From Aureococcus anophagefferens (taxonomy: Eukaryota > Sar > Pelagophyceae > Pelagomonadales > Pelagomonadaceae), in the NCBI RefSeq assembly GCF_000186865.1, contig NW_008705563.1, positions 1,917,841-1,981,840 on the forward strand: a stretch of DNA of 64,000 nt, read 5' to 3'. The translations under genes were made by a program, and so were the position numbers. The notes below the pieces were generated by a model. The model was not told the DNA's origin and did not search any database. It was given only the letters and a program-made list of their open reading frames with translations. Positions within the stretch are counted from its first letter, which is position 1; every line of letters starts with the position of its first letter. Below, one piece after another: positions 38,588-49,012 of the stretch.

Positions 38588-40312
38588 TCAGACGTCCTTC
38601 TGCCCGTCCTTCTGGAGGTCCGGGACTTTGCCGTCGTCGTAGGGGATGCGGACCTCCTCGAAGTTGCGCCAGCCGTCCCAGGTGATCTTGATGACGTTGT
38701 GGAGCGGGATCTCGATCTTGGGCGCGTCGGCGCGGGGGATGCCGACGAGGTAGGAGTAGAGGATGCGGAGCGTCGCCTGGTGCGAGACGACGAGCAAGGG
38801 CTCCGTGTAGGACTCGAGCTCGTGCATCAGCGGGTCGAGGCGCGCGATCAAATCGAGGTAGGATTCGCCCCGCGGGTAGCGGTACCCGAGCTTGTCGCGC
38901 TTGCGCAGGAGGCTCTCCTCGTTGAAGGTCTCCTCGATCTCCTTGTACGTCATGCCCTCGCAGTCGCCCGCGAAGATCTCGTCGAGATTCCGGTAGACGC
39001 GCGGCGACATCTGGTGCCAGACGCCGCCCTGGCGGAGCTCGAGCACGGGGTGGGGGATGTGGCGCGCCGTGTCGATCGTGCGCTTGAGCGTCGACGTCCA
39101 CAGCCGCGCGGGCACGATGGGCCGGAGCGAGCTCTCGCCCGTGGACGGGTCGACGCAGGGGAAGAGGCGGCCGAACAGGGGCCGCGCGCAGGTGTCCGGC
39201 GGCGGGCCGTCGGCCTCGTCGGCGTCGTCGTCCGTGGGCGCCGCGGAGTGGGGCCGCGCGTCGCTCCCCTTGCCGTCCTTGCGCGTCCAGACCTCGCCCG
39301 GCACGAACTCGCCGAGCCACTTCGCGTAGCGCTCGCCGGCGTCCGTGAGGCCCGGGTTGCCCCCGATCTTCTGGCAGGCGTTGTAGAGCGACTGGCCGTG
39401 GCGGCTCAGGTAGACCGTGCGGGGCTTGGGGTGCACGTGGCTCAGGTACTTGACGATCTGCATCAGCAGGAAGCCGCGGATGCGGTTCGTGACGACCTTG
39501 TCGCCGTAGTCGATGAGCTTGACGTAGCTTAGCTCGTCCTCGGAGCCGTCGTCCTGGATCGTCACGAAGCTCCGCCCGTACTCGTTCAGCGCGCGGTCCG
39601 TCGCGCGGAGCCTCCCCGCCAGCTGCTGCGGCCCCAGGCGCTCGCCGTCGGGCCCGACGGCCAGTCGCTGCGTGAGGAACTTGCGCACGACGCCCTTGTC
39701 GCAGACGATGACCTCGATGAAGAGGAGCTTGACGCGCACGCGCATGGACGCGAGGTGCTTCTGCATCGCGTAGCGGCTGTCTTTCGTCGCGCCGGACCAC
39801 GCGCGCGACAGCGTCGAGAAGCCGTCGGACGTGTCGAGGATGGCGATCTTGCCCGAGTCGACGTTCTTCTTGAGGCGATCTAAGGAATCGTCGTCGATGC
39901 CCTCCATGGAGCGGATGAGCTGCGTCGTCGCCGTCGCGTCCTCCTCCTCGAGGTACGCGGAGAGCGCGTCGCCGAGCTCGACGTCGCTGCCGTACTCGGG
40001 CTTGGCCAGGTCGAAGATCTCGCACTGGGCGCCGTGGAAGAACTTGAGGTAGCGGCAGAGCCGCTCGGCCATGAACTGCTTGCCGCGCGCGGGCAGGCCG
40101 ATGAAGCAGATGACGTGGCGGTCGCCGAGCGCGCCCGCGAGGCCCGCGACGGGCGGCGGCATCATCGTCGGCTCCGGGTTCCGCGTCGACGCCGACAGCA
40201 GGTGCTCCTGGGACTTGACGTAGTTCTTCGGGTAGTCCGCCGCCTTGGGCGAGCTCCCGTTCTTGCGGCTGGCCTCCGCGGTCTTGGGCGACGCCATGTC
40301 GAGGGAGGCCAT
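38588..40312 (-). CDS. 6-phosphofructo-2-kinase/fructose-2,6-bisphosphatase family protein
   Basis: 574 residues, bifunctional layout. The kinase half has a P-loop GLPARGKQF (canonical GLPARGKT), then AILDTSDGF where FDATN is usual, and LLFIEVIVCD. The phosphatase half has the histidine acid motif YLSRHGQSLYN, EIFAGDCEGMTY, GYRYPRGESYLDL and VVSHQATLRILYSYL. The RHG and SHQA histidines of the bisphosphatase site are present. The enzyme sets fructose-2,6-bisphosphate, the regulator of glycolysis. The Thr-to-Gln change in the P-loop and the altered FDATN motif suggest a weak or lost kinase. The start at 40312 is the first ATG before clear family sequence. Confidence 0.85.
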   Translation of the reverse strand: MASLDMASPKTAEASRKNGSSPKAADYPKNYVKSQEHLLSASTRNPEPTMMPPPVAGLAGALGDRHVICFIGLPARGKQFMAERLCRYLKFFHGAQCEIFDLAKPEYGSDVELGDALSAYLEEEDATATTQLIRSMEGIDDDSLDRLKKNVDSGKIAILDTSDGFSTLSRAWSGATKDSRYAMQKHLASMRVRVKLLFIEVIVCDKGVVRKFLTQRLAVGPDGERLGPQQLAGRLRATDRALNEYGRSFVTIQDDGSEDELSYVKLIDYGDKVVTNRIRGFLLMQIVKYLSHVHPKPRTVYLSRHGQSLYNACQKIGGNPGLTDAGERYAKWLGEFVPGEVWTRKDGKGSDARPHSAAPTDDDADEADGPPPDTCARPLFGRLFPCVDPSTGESSLRPIVPARLWTSTLKRTIDTARHIPHPVLELRQGGVWHQMSPRVYRNLDEIFAGDCEGMTYKEIEETFNEESLLRKRDKLGYRYPRGESYLDLIARLDPLMHELESYTEPLLVVSHQATLRILYSYLVGIPRADAPKIEIPLHNVIKITWDGWRNFEEVRIPYDDGKVPDLQKDGQKDV

Positions 40313-40595
40313 GGGCGCGGCGAGCGGCGGTGGTTGCTGCGTGCGATCTCTCGGAGCGGCGCGGAGCGCGGGCGCGCAGAGGGCCTCGGCACGTGCGCGG
40401 CGGCGAGCGCCAGAACCCGATTGGCAGCGGCGGTCTGACGGCACAGGCGAGAGGCAAGATCGGAGGTGGGGACGATCATGATGAAGGGGGGTGCCGCGAT
40501 GTTGAGGCTGGCCAATGGGCCGCCTGAAACGAGCGATATATGCGAAATAATGCGTCGCAGCCTTGCTAACGACTGCTAGCGCCACCGCCGCACGT

Positions 40596-42827
40596 ATGGC
40601 CACGCAGCCGAAGCGCGCGCGCGTCGCCGCCTACGTCGAGCTCGTCGGCGGCGCGGACCACTGCGAGACCTGCCTCCTCGTCGTCGTCGCGCGCCTGTCG
40701 TCCGACGTCGAGCGGACGCGCGAGGCCTGCTACGCGTTCCGCTGCGGCGAGGGGAGCGGCCGCCTGCTGGGCGCCTGCGGCGTGTCGACCGCGGGCCTGC
40801 GCGCGGTCTGCTGCCTCGACGCGGCCGACGCGTTGGGCGCTCCGGAACTGGCGTTGAACCACCGGTCGGCCGGCGGCGCGGCGCTCGCGGTGGTCTGCGG
40901 GTGCGACGACGCGCGGCGCGTCGCCGCGGCGGCGGTGGCGGCGACGAGCCCGGGCTGCGGCGCGGACATCGTCGGGGTCTACGCGGACGACCACGTAACG
41001 ATCGCCGCGGAGCCCGACGGCCGCGGCGCGGCGCGGTTCCGCGTCGTCGTCCGCGGCGGCGGCGGCGACGGCGACGCCGTGGTGCTCGTCTGCCCCGGCG
41101 CCTACGACGGCGCCGCGGCCCGGGTCGCGCTCCACCGGGGCGGCGCGGGAGCGCCGGGAGAAGCGCCGGGCGCCGCGGCCGTCGTCGACTACGGCCGCGA
41201 CGGGTCGAAGCGGGGCCTGCGGCGCGCGAACGAGCACGCGGCGCGGCGCGCGGCCTTTTTTCCCGCGGGCGCCGTCGCCGCCGCGCTCGACGCCGAGGCG
41301 ACGGCCGAGGGCGTCCTCCGGGTCTACGCGCAGCCCGCCGTCGTGGTCGAGCGCGGCGCGGGCGACTACGACGCCGAGTCGCCGGCCCGGCTCTTCGCGC
41401 GCTGCCGCGCCGAGGCCGCGGCGGCGGCGGCGGTGGACGATGCAGCGGACGACGACGCGCCGCCGGAACGAGCGCGGGGATCTTCGAGTATCCCCTCGGA
41501 AGCGGCGTCGGAGCCGGGCGACGGACCCGCGACGAAGCTGCTGTTCCTCGGCACGGGGTCGTCGAAGCCGTCGAGCAAGCGCGGCGAGTCGGCGATCCTC
41601 GTCGAGTTCCGCGGGCTCCGCGCGCTCTTCGACTGCGGCGCCGGCACGCTCCGCCAGCTGCGGCGGCTCCTCGGCGCGTCCGGCGCCGCGGCCGCGCTCG
41701 GCGGCCTCGACGCGATCTGGATCTCGCACGCGCACCTCGACCACTGCGGCGGCCTGCCCGCCGTCGTCGCCGCGGCGCTGGAGGCGCGGCGACGGCGGAG
41801 CGACGCCGCGAACGCCGCGGCCGCCGCCGCGCTCCGCGGCGGCGGCGCGGCGGCGGCCGCGCCCGCGTTCCCGGCCGCGAAGCTCCTCGTCGCCGCGCCG
41901 CCGCGGGCCCTCGACGCGCTGCGCGCCTGCGGCGGCTACGAGGGCGACTGCGCGCTCCGCGAGCTCGCGGGCCCCGCGGCGTCGCTGCGCTGGGGCCCGG
42001 CCGAATTCCGGAGCGTCCGCGTGAACCACTGCCGCGACGCCTACGCCGTCGTGCTGGCCGTGGGCGGCGCCCGCGTCGCCTACAGCGGCGACTGCCGCCC
42101 GTCCGACGCGTTCGCGGCGGCGGCGGCGCGCGGCTTCCCGGCGTCGGCGTGCGAGGTTTTGATCCACGAGGCGACGTTCGACGACGGCGAAGTGGCGCAC
42201 GCGGTCGCGAAGCGCCACTCGACGGTGAGCGAGGCGCTGGACGTGGCGAAGCGGGCCAAGGCGACGACCTGCGTGCTGACCCACTTCTCCCAGCGCTACG
42301 GCGCCATGTCCGCGCCCGCGGCCTTCGACGGCCTGACGTTCCGCCCGGAGCACGCGGCCGCGTTCGCGGCGCGGTCGCGGCGCTGCGAGGCCTACCTGGC
42401 GGCGCGCGCCGCGGCGCGGAAGCGGCCGCTCGACGGCGACGACGACCCGCGGCCGCGGCCCGGCGCGGCCCTCGCGCGGTTCCGCGAGTCGGCGGCCGTC
42501 GCGCCCGTCGACGGCGGCGACCCGCTCGCCGCGGCGCTGCTGGCCTTCTACGGCGCCCGCGCGCCGGACCGGGTCGCGGACGTCGCCCGCGTGCTGCCGC
42601 TCTTCCGCCGCAACCCGGCGGTCATGAACGGCAAGCTCCTCCGCAAGTACGGCGCGGCGCTCCCCGAGGACGCGTTCCGCGCCGCGGACGCGGCTCCCGC
42701 CGACTCGGACTCCGACGACTCCGACGACGGCCTCGCCGCCGCCCTGCGCGCGCCCGGCGGCTTCGCGGCGCTCGCGGCCGCGGGCGACGACTGCCTTCCG
42801 CCGCGGCCCGCGGGTAAAATTCGTTGA
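40596..42827 (+). CDS. tRNase Z, long form (ELAC2-like)
   Basis: 743 residues, the length of long-form tRNase Z. The N-terminal half is a degenerate beta-lactamase-like domain. The C-terminal half is catalytic: LLFLGTGSSKPSSKRGES start, ALFDCGAGTLRQLRR, metal motif ISHAHLDHCGG, YSGDCRPSDAF, HEATFDD, RHSTVSEALDVAK and VLTHFSQRYG. The enzyme cuts the 3' trailer of pre-tRNAs in the nucleus and/or organelles. All metal-binding residues visible. A Pro/Asp-rich C-terminal extension (~150 residues) has an acidic DSDSDDSDDG patch. Divergent from the PFK2 gene. Confidence 0.92.
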   Translation: MATQPKRARVAAYVELVGGADHCETCLLVVVARLSSDVERTREACYAFRCGEGSGRLLGACGVSTAGLRAVCCLDAADALGAPELALNHRSAGGAALAVVCGCDDARRVAAAAVAATSPGCGADIVGVYADDHVTIAAEPDGRGAARFRVVVRGGGGDGDAVVLVCPGAYDGAAARVALHRGGAGAPGEAPGAAAVVDYGRDGSKRGLRRANEHAARRAAFFPAGAVAAALDAEATAEGVLRVYAQPAVVVERGAGDYDAESPARLFARCRAEAAAAAAVDDAADDDAPPERARGSSSIPSEAASEPGDGPATKLLFLGTGSSKPSSKRGESAILVEFRGLRALFDCGAGTLRQLRRLLGASGAAAALGGLDAIWISHAHLDHCGGLPAVVAAALEARRRRSDAANAAAAAALRGGGAAAAAPAFPAAKLLVAAPPRALDALRACGGYEGDCALRELAGPAASLRWGPAEFRSVRVNHCRDAYAVVLAVGGARVAYSGDCRPSDAFAAAAARGFPASACEVLIHEATFDDGEVAHAVAKRHSTVSEALDVAKRAKATTCVLTHFSQRYGAMSAPAAFDGLTFRPEHAAAFAARSRRCEAYLAARAAARKRPLDGDDDPRPRPGAALARFRESAAVAPVDGGDPLAAALLAFYGARAPDRVADVARVLPLFRRNPAVMNGKLLRKYGAALPEDAFRAADAAPADSDSDDSDDGLAAALRAPGGFAALAAAGDDCLPPRPAGKIR

Positions 42828-42903
42828 GGTAGGTCGTGCCTTGGATTCGAAAGATTGGATTCGCCGATAGAAGGGGAATTTCGGCTTCGTTCTGCCCATC
42901 ACG

Positions 42904-45900
42904 ATGCGTTCCTGTGCGCTGCTGACCGTCGTCGCCGCCGCGTCGGCCCAGGAATTCACGCGCATCCCAAAGGACCTGAGCGGGCTGCCCCACGGCTTGG
43001 TCGTGCCCGAGACGCTGCGGGCGCCGGCGCACGCCGAGGCGCACGCCGCCGTCGCGCGCCACGCGGGCCGGCGGGACCTCGGCGCCGCCGGGCGCCGCGC
43101 CTGCGCGGCGCGCGCGGAGCTCCTGCGGTCGCTCGTCGCCGCGGGCGACCTCGAGGCCGCCGTGGATCTGTCCCTCGCGGCGGACGCGGCAACGCGCGCG
43201 GCGCTGCCCGCGGGCTGCGTGCTCGAGGACCGGCCCCACGCGGGCTTCGCGGACGTCGTCACCAAGGTCCAGCGCAAGGGCATGGACGGCGAGCGCATCT
43301 CCCACGTCCGGCTCGCCGCGGGCGAGAAATTCGCCAGGGTCGAGCCCGTCGGCTCGCGCGCGTTCTCGGGCTCCATGAAGCAGGTCCCCGTCGTCGGCTT
43401 CGAGCTCAACGGCACCTTCTACCTCGCCGAGTCGGCGATCCACTGCGACAAGGCCGCCCTCTGCGTCGGCGGCGACGGCGCCCCCGCGCAGCTCGCGAGC
43501 CTCGACGAGGCCGCGCGCGTCTCCGAGTCGTTCGCGCGCCGCGCGTCGGAGCGCCGCCTCGGCAAGATCAAGAAGGACCCCTTCGCGTCGGGCGCCATGG
43601 GAAGCATGAAGCCCCTCGAGGCGAACGTTCGCCTGCCCTGGGTCGCCGTCGCGGAGGACGAGGTCACGGACTACGTCACGGGCGCCAAGTCGCTGCTCAT
43701 CGTGCCCGTGTGCTACAACGACGAGTCCTGCGACGAGTCCTGGGACTCCCTGGGCCTCATCGCGTCGGCCCACGACGGCGACCCCTACGCCTACTTCGAG
43801 GAGGTGGTCTCCGTGCTCAACGCCTACGCGGACCAGTCGTCGTTCGGCCGCGTGAGCTTCGAGGCCACGTACGCGGACATGGTGACGCTCGACACGGTGA
43901 GCGTGGGCCAGTGCGGCTCCATCGACTCCATCAACTACTGGTCCGGCGGCGACAACGCCTACGACACGCTCTCCTACCCGGTCCTCAACGACGCGGGCAC
44001 CTACGGCTCCGTGCCCGAGGACTGGGACTACGTCGTCATCATGCTCCCGGGCTGCGACTCCCTGTCCTGGAGCGGCATCGGCTGGGTCTCCTACCCGGGC
44101 ACGGCCCAGTCCGTCTACGCCTACGACTACGACGCGTCCGTCGCCCACGAGCTCGGCCACAACTTCGGCGCGAACCACGCGTCCTACATGACCGGCGGCG
44201 AGCGCGGCGCGGTCGCGTACGCGGACGACGAGGGCTCCTGGGTCGAGTACGGCAGCCCCTACTCGACCATGGGCCAGGGCGACATCGAGGACGACCTCGG
44301 CGCGTCGGCCCAGTTTTTAGCGTCGACGAAGATGGTCTTCGACTGGATCGACGACGACCAGGTCGAGTGGCTCGAGCCCTACGACTTCGCGGACGGTTCC
44401 GCCCAGTGCAACCCCTGCGGCCCCTACACGCTCAACCGCATCGACGACGGCACGCTCCCCGCCGAGGGCGACGGCACCGTCGCCGTCGTCGCGCTGTCGT
44501 GCGAGGCCGCGGACACGTACTTCTTCCTCGAGCACCGCGTCACGGACACGTCGGGCACGGGCGTGCTCCTCCACTGGGCGTCCATCGACGACACCTACGG
44601 CGGCACGGGCTACGTGTCCAACACCGTCACCGTCGACGCGCACGCGGACACGTCGTCGTGGGCCGACGCGGCTCTCTACCCCGGCGAGTCGCTCACCATC
44701 GACCTCACGTCGTCGTCCGGCGCGTCCTACCCCGTCATCGTCGAGGCCGTCGAGACGGACGCGGGCGCCCTCGAGGTGACGATCACGGCGTCGGACACGG
44801 CGCCGCCGACGGTCACGCCCGCGCCGTCCACGGCCGCGCCGATCCGGTCGCCGACGACGGAGTCCGAGTCCTGCGGCAGCGTCTGCTGCGACACGCTCAG
44901 CGGCCTCTCGAACACCTACTCCTGGAGCGACGCGACGCGCATCGCGCGCACCGACGACGAGGACGGCTACTGCTGCTCCGAGCACTGCTCCTTCGCGATC
45001 GTCGAGGGGTCGACGACGTACTACCTCCAGTACGTCTGGAGCAAGTACTACATCACGGCGACGGACCCCTGCCACTCGTCGGGGAGCCTGTCCTACTACG
45101 ACACCTTCCAGGTGGAGGACGTGGAGGCGGCCTGCGTCGCCGAGCCCACGGCCATGCCGACCGACGAGCCCGACGCCGTGCCCGTCCCGACCGCCCCCCA
45201 GCCGACGCCCTACGCGCCGACGAAGACGCCGACGGCCGAGCCGTCGCCCAAGCCCACGAGCAACCCGTCCTACGGCGCGACGGCCATGCCCACGGTGTTC
45301 GTCGGCGACCCCACGCGCACGCCCGTGTCGGCGCCGACGCCCGCGCCGTCCGCGGTGCCGTCCTACGCCTGCGGCGAGGGCCAGCACCTCTACTGGCTGC
45401 AGAAGGGCCCCTCGGAGTCCGCGGACGAGTGGGAGGCCGCGACGATCAAGGCCTTCGTCGGCGACGGCATCGGCCTCGGCGACCAGGCGAACACGCTCTA
45501 CGACCTCACGCCCGGCGAGCACTCCGCGGGCGGCAAGCGCCAGTACCTCTGCTTCCCCAACGCCTGCATCACGCTCTCCATCGACTTTGGCATGGAGGAG
45601 GACATGCCCGACGAGGACGCCTACATCCGCTTCGGCTCCGAGACGGGCGAGACGACGACGTTCTACTTCTCCGAGGACGCGGCCGTCGACACGCTCTTCA
45701 CCTTCGTCATCTGCTTCGCCGACGGCGCCTTTGGGAACGTGCCCACGGGCTTCCCCTCGGTCATGCCCGCGCCCCTGCCGACGCCCGAGCACACGCTCGC
45801 GCCGACGCCGCACCCGACGCCCCGGCCGACGCCCAGACCCACGCTCTACCCGACGCTCCAGCCTTCGGACCGCCGCATCATCGAGGAGCCCGCGCCGACG

Positions 45901-46837
45901 CCCGTGCCCACGACGACCCCCGCGCCCTCGTCCTTCGTCTGCGAGGACAGCGCGACGCCGGTGCCTCGCCGTCGCCCCGCCCCCGCGCGCCGACGCGCGA
46001 CTCGCTCGCAGGCACGTCCTGGTACACGAAGAAGAGCAAGAACACGTGCGAAAAGTACGTCGCGAAGAAGGCGAAGAACTGCAAGAAGACGGACGACTTC
46101 GACGTCAAGGGCCAGGTCCGCGCGCGGCGTCCGCCGACGCGCGCGCGCGCGCGCGAAACGCCCCGCCGCAGGTCGCGTGCGCCCTCACGTGCGGCGAGTG
46201 CATGCCGCCGCCGTCGCCCTACCCGTCGTCGGCGCCCACGGTCACGCTGATGCCGACGACGCCGGCCGACGACTGCGCGGACTCGACGTCGTGGTACTGC
46301 GCGTCGCCGGCGCCCCGTTTCCTTGCCGGATACGCGCGCCGCCCTGTTTCCCTCCCGCGAAGTAACACCACACCCCCCCGCGACGCAGACAAGAAGAGCA
46401 AGGACACGTGCGAGGACTACGTCGCGAAGAAGAGCAAGAACTGCAAGAAGTACGGCTTCGACGGCACCCAGGCCAAGTACGCGTGCCCCGCGCTGTGCGG
46501 CGAGTGCGAGGTCGAGGTCGACGACGCCGCGTGCGCCGACTCGACGTCCTGGTACTGCGAGAGCCGGCGTCCCGCACGTGCGACGTCGGCGGGGCGCGAC
46601 GTGACGCGGGACGCACCGCGCGATTGCGCCGGGGGACGCGTCGGCCGGTGCGCCGGCGGCGGCGCGCATTTCGCCCGCCCTCCCCCCGCCCACGCGATCG
46701 CGCTTCCCCTCGCAGACAAGAAGAGCAAGGACACGTGCGCCGACTACGTGACGAAGAAGAGCAAGAACTGCAAGAAGGACGGCTTCGACGGCACGCCGGC
46801 CGAGTCGGCCTGCCCCGTGACCTGCGGCGCGTGCTAG
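42904..46837 (+). CDS. Secreted gametolysin-like metzincin with C-terminal Cys repeats
   Basis: Exons 42904-45949, 46012-46115, 46172-46298, 46389-46556 and 46716-46837 give ~1188 residues. Signal peptide (SCALLTVVAAASA), propeptide, then a metzincin domain with the zinc motif VAHELGHNFGANHAS (HExxHxxGxxH) and Met-turn PYSTMGQG, as in algal gametolysins (M11), which digest cell-wall glycoproteins. Two Cys-containing beta domains are linked by Pro/Thr-rich hinges (PTPHPTPRPTPRPT). The end has three ShKT-like repeats of the form DSTSWY-x-KKSK-TC-x3-V-x-KK-KNCK-FDG-ACP-CG-C. Introns at 45950-46011, 46299-46388 and 46557-46715 need GC donors and fall at or within two codons of the SWY motif in each repeat; 46116-46171 uses GT. 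Confidence 0.83.
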
Positions 46838-47022
46838 GCGCGCGACCCCGCGCGCCGCCGCCCCTCCGCCGACGCCGCCACCGATCGACCCCCCGATCCG
46901 ACAAGGCCCCGACCCCGGGCGGCGTGGTAACCCATCATACCGGCGAGAAGCGTGGGAAGGCTCGGGCCGCGCGGCGGACGGCCGCGGCCGTCGACGCAAG
47001 CTTATAGGCTTAAGAGATGAGC

Positions 47023-48167
47023 TTACAGCCCGAAGGCCTCGATGAGCCCTTTCCTCATGGTTGCGCTGTCGGCCATCAAACAACTCGAGAGCTTGGCCTT
47101 CTTGCAAGCGGCGCGGAGCTTCTTGAAGGTCATCTTCTCGATGGCCGCCAAATCGAGGCCCGCGGGCGCCGCCTTCACCACGGCCTCGGGCGCGAAGTCG
47201 AGCGCCAGGTCGCGCGCGATGGAGTGCGCCTTCGCGGCCCCCGCCGTGCGCGCCCGCGCGTCGCCGCGGACGCCGTCGAGGTCGCCCGCGGTGGCCTCGG
47301 ACGCCGCGCTCAGGCCGTCCATCGCCGCGGCGTAGGCCGCGAGGTGGGGCGTGAGCTTCTCGTAGACGCCCGGGCCCTTGCAGAATCCGCCGGCGACGGC
47401 CTCCTGCACGACCATGGGCGGCAGGTCCAACGCGCCGTCGGCCTTCTTAGGCAGTTTCGAGCAGTGGCGCTGCCAGAGGTCGTCCGGCATTGCGTCCGGG
47501 TCCAAAGCCGCGGCGCGGACGAAATGAGTAAGCATAGTCGACAATAATAACCACTCGCGCACCTCCTGCGACGCGCAGAGGCCGAGGACGAGGTAGACCA
47601 TGTCGTCGTCGGCCTGCGGGAATAACACGACGAGCGCCGCGGAGTGCGCGAACAATAAGGGTTCCTTGAACGTGCTGTCGACGCGGGACACGGCGCGCCA
47701 CGTGTTTGACAACGAGATTGTCACTGGAATCATTCGCCCTTTATACTTCACTCCTGCCGAGTGCTTTAACTCCGAGGCCGACGCCGCCGACGCGTTGAGG
47801 CATCTCAAGTTCACGAACGTTCTGACACCCACCGCGTGAGACACCCGCTTCTCGCTGCGCGCGTCCGCAGATACTTTGAACAGCGCCGTCGGTTGCGTCG
47901 ACCGCAGGTCCATTGTCCGAGAGGCCGCATTGGCGGCCGTCACGACACCTCGGACCGCGCTCGCGACATCGAAGGTCCCCCCCGAGAGGCCCTCGAGCTT
48001 TACGATCGTGCCTCGCGGGACGAGCGGGCACTCCAGGAGCGCATCCAGCAGCGCCGTGTTAATGCAGGTGATCTTTTTGGCCGAACCTCCGGCGTTTGGA
48101 GACGCATTCCAATTGAAATATTGTTTTCCTCTCGCTGTGTAATTCTTCTTGTACCAGATCTCGTAGA
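47023..48167 (-). CDS. Unknown protein, 5' end lost in gap
   Basis: At least 381 residues; the frame is open into the gap at 48168. Not recognised. An ATG at 47913 would give 296 residues, but the upstream frame is clearly protein-like (WYKKNY, FNWNASPN, ITCINTALLDALL), so the N-terminus probably lies in or beyond the gap. The C-terminal ~40 residues (IEKMTFKKLRAACKKAKL, MRKGLIEAF) look like a SAP/HeH-type helix-turn-helix. Codon use is less GC-biased than in neighbours, especially near the 5' end. No domain identified with confidence. Confidence 0.55.
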
Positions 48168-48217
48168 NNNNNNNNNNNNNNNNNNNNNNNNNNNNNNNNN
48201 NNNNNNNNNNNNNNNNN
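48168..48217. other. Assembly gap (50 N)
   Basis: Truncates the gene to its left; the sequence to its right starts 20 nt before the next start codon. Confidence 0.99.
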
Positions 48218-48236
48218 GGCAGCGCGTTCCACTAAC

Positions 48237-48990
48237 ATGGTAGCGCGTTCCACGTCTCGTAAGAGTGGCAAGTCAGGCGCGCCGACGAGCGCGAGCGACG
48301 ACGCGACCGCCGCGGCTGCCGCGGCAAAAGTCGCGCACGCCAGGGCGCTCGCCACGGCGCGCAAACGCCGCTTCGACGAGCGCCAGAAGGAGCTGCTTCT
48401 CGTCAAGGGCGACGACGTGGGCGACGATGTCTTCAAGGCGCGCGAGCGCGCTGCGCTGCGTCGCGCGCGGGACGTCTTGATCTACCACCACAAGAAGCAG
48501 GTGCGCGAGGAGCAGCGCGTCGAGTTCGAGGAGCTGCTCGTGCAGCAGCGCGTCGACATCGAGGAGCAGCGCGAGGACGCGGCCAAGGAGCGCGCCGCGG
48601 CGAAGCAGGCCAAGGCCGTCGCCGCGACGGCGCGGGCCGCGGCGAAGCAGGCCAAGGCCGTCGCCGCGACGGCGCGGGCCGAGGCGGAGAAGGCCAGGGC
48701 CGCCGAGCTCGAGGAGCGCGAGGCGCGGGAAGAGGAGACGGCGCGCCGCGTTGCCGCCGAGGAGAAGCTCGCGGCGCTCGACGACGGCAGCGACGACGAC
48801 GATGGTAGCGACGGCGACGGCGGCGACGACGACATGAGCGACTACGACAGCGAGGACGACGACAAGGCGACGGCCACGGCGGCGCTGAGAGCGATCAATA
48901 AATCGTTAAAATACGCGCGACGCGGCGTCCTCACGAGCGCCGACGTGCGCGCCATCGGCGGTCCCCCCGCCCTCTCTCTCGGCGCGGCGT
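48237..48990 (+). CDS. Ala/Glu/Lys-rich coiled-coil protein (3' end uncertain)
   Basis: About 251 residues supported. A long charged helix (HHKKQVREEQRVEFEELL, then EQREDAAKERAA) contains a perfect 15-residue duplication (AAAKQAKAVAATAR twice; DNA ~48596-48682) and ends in an acidic DDDDGSDGDGGDDDMSD stretch. The frame stays open to 49259, but beyond 49013 it runs antisense to the myotubularin gene. A canonical GTAAGT donor at 48991 suggests the exon ends there; the next exon was not identified. Not assigned to a family. The near-repeat AGCGCGTTCCAC on both sides of the ATG is odd. Confidence 0.5.
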
Positions 48991-49012
48991 GTAAGTGTCG
49001 CGTTCAACTAAG

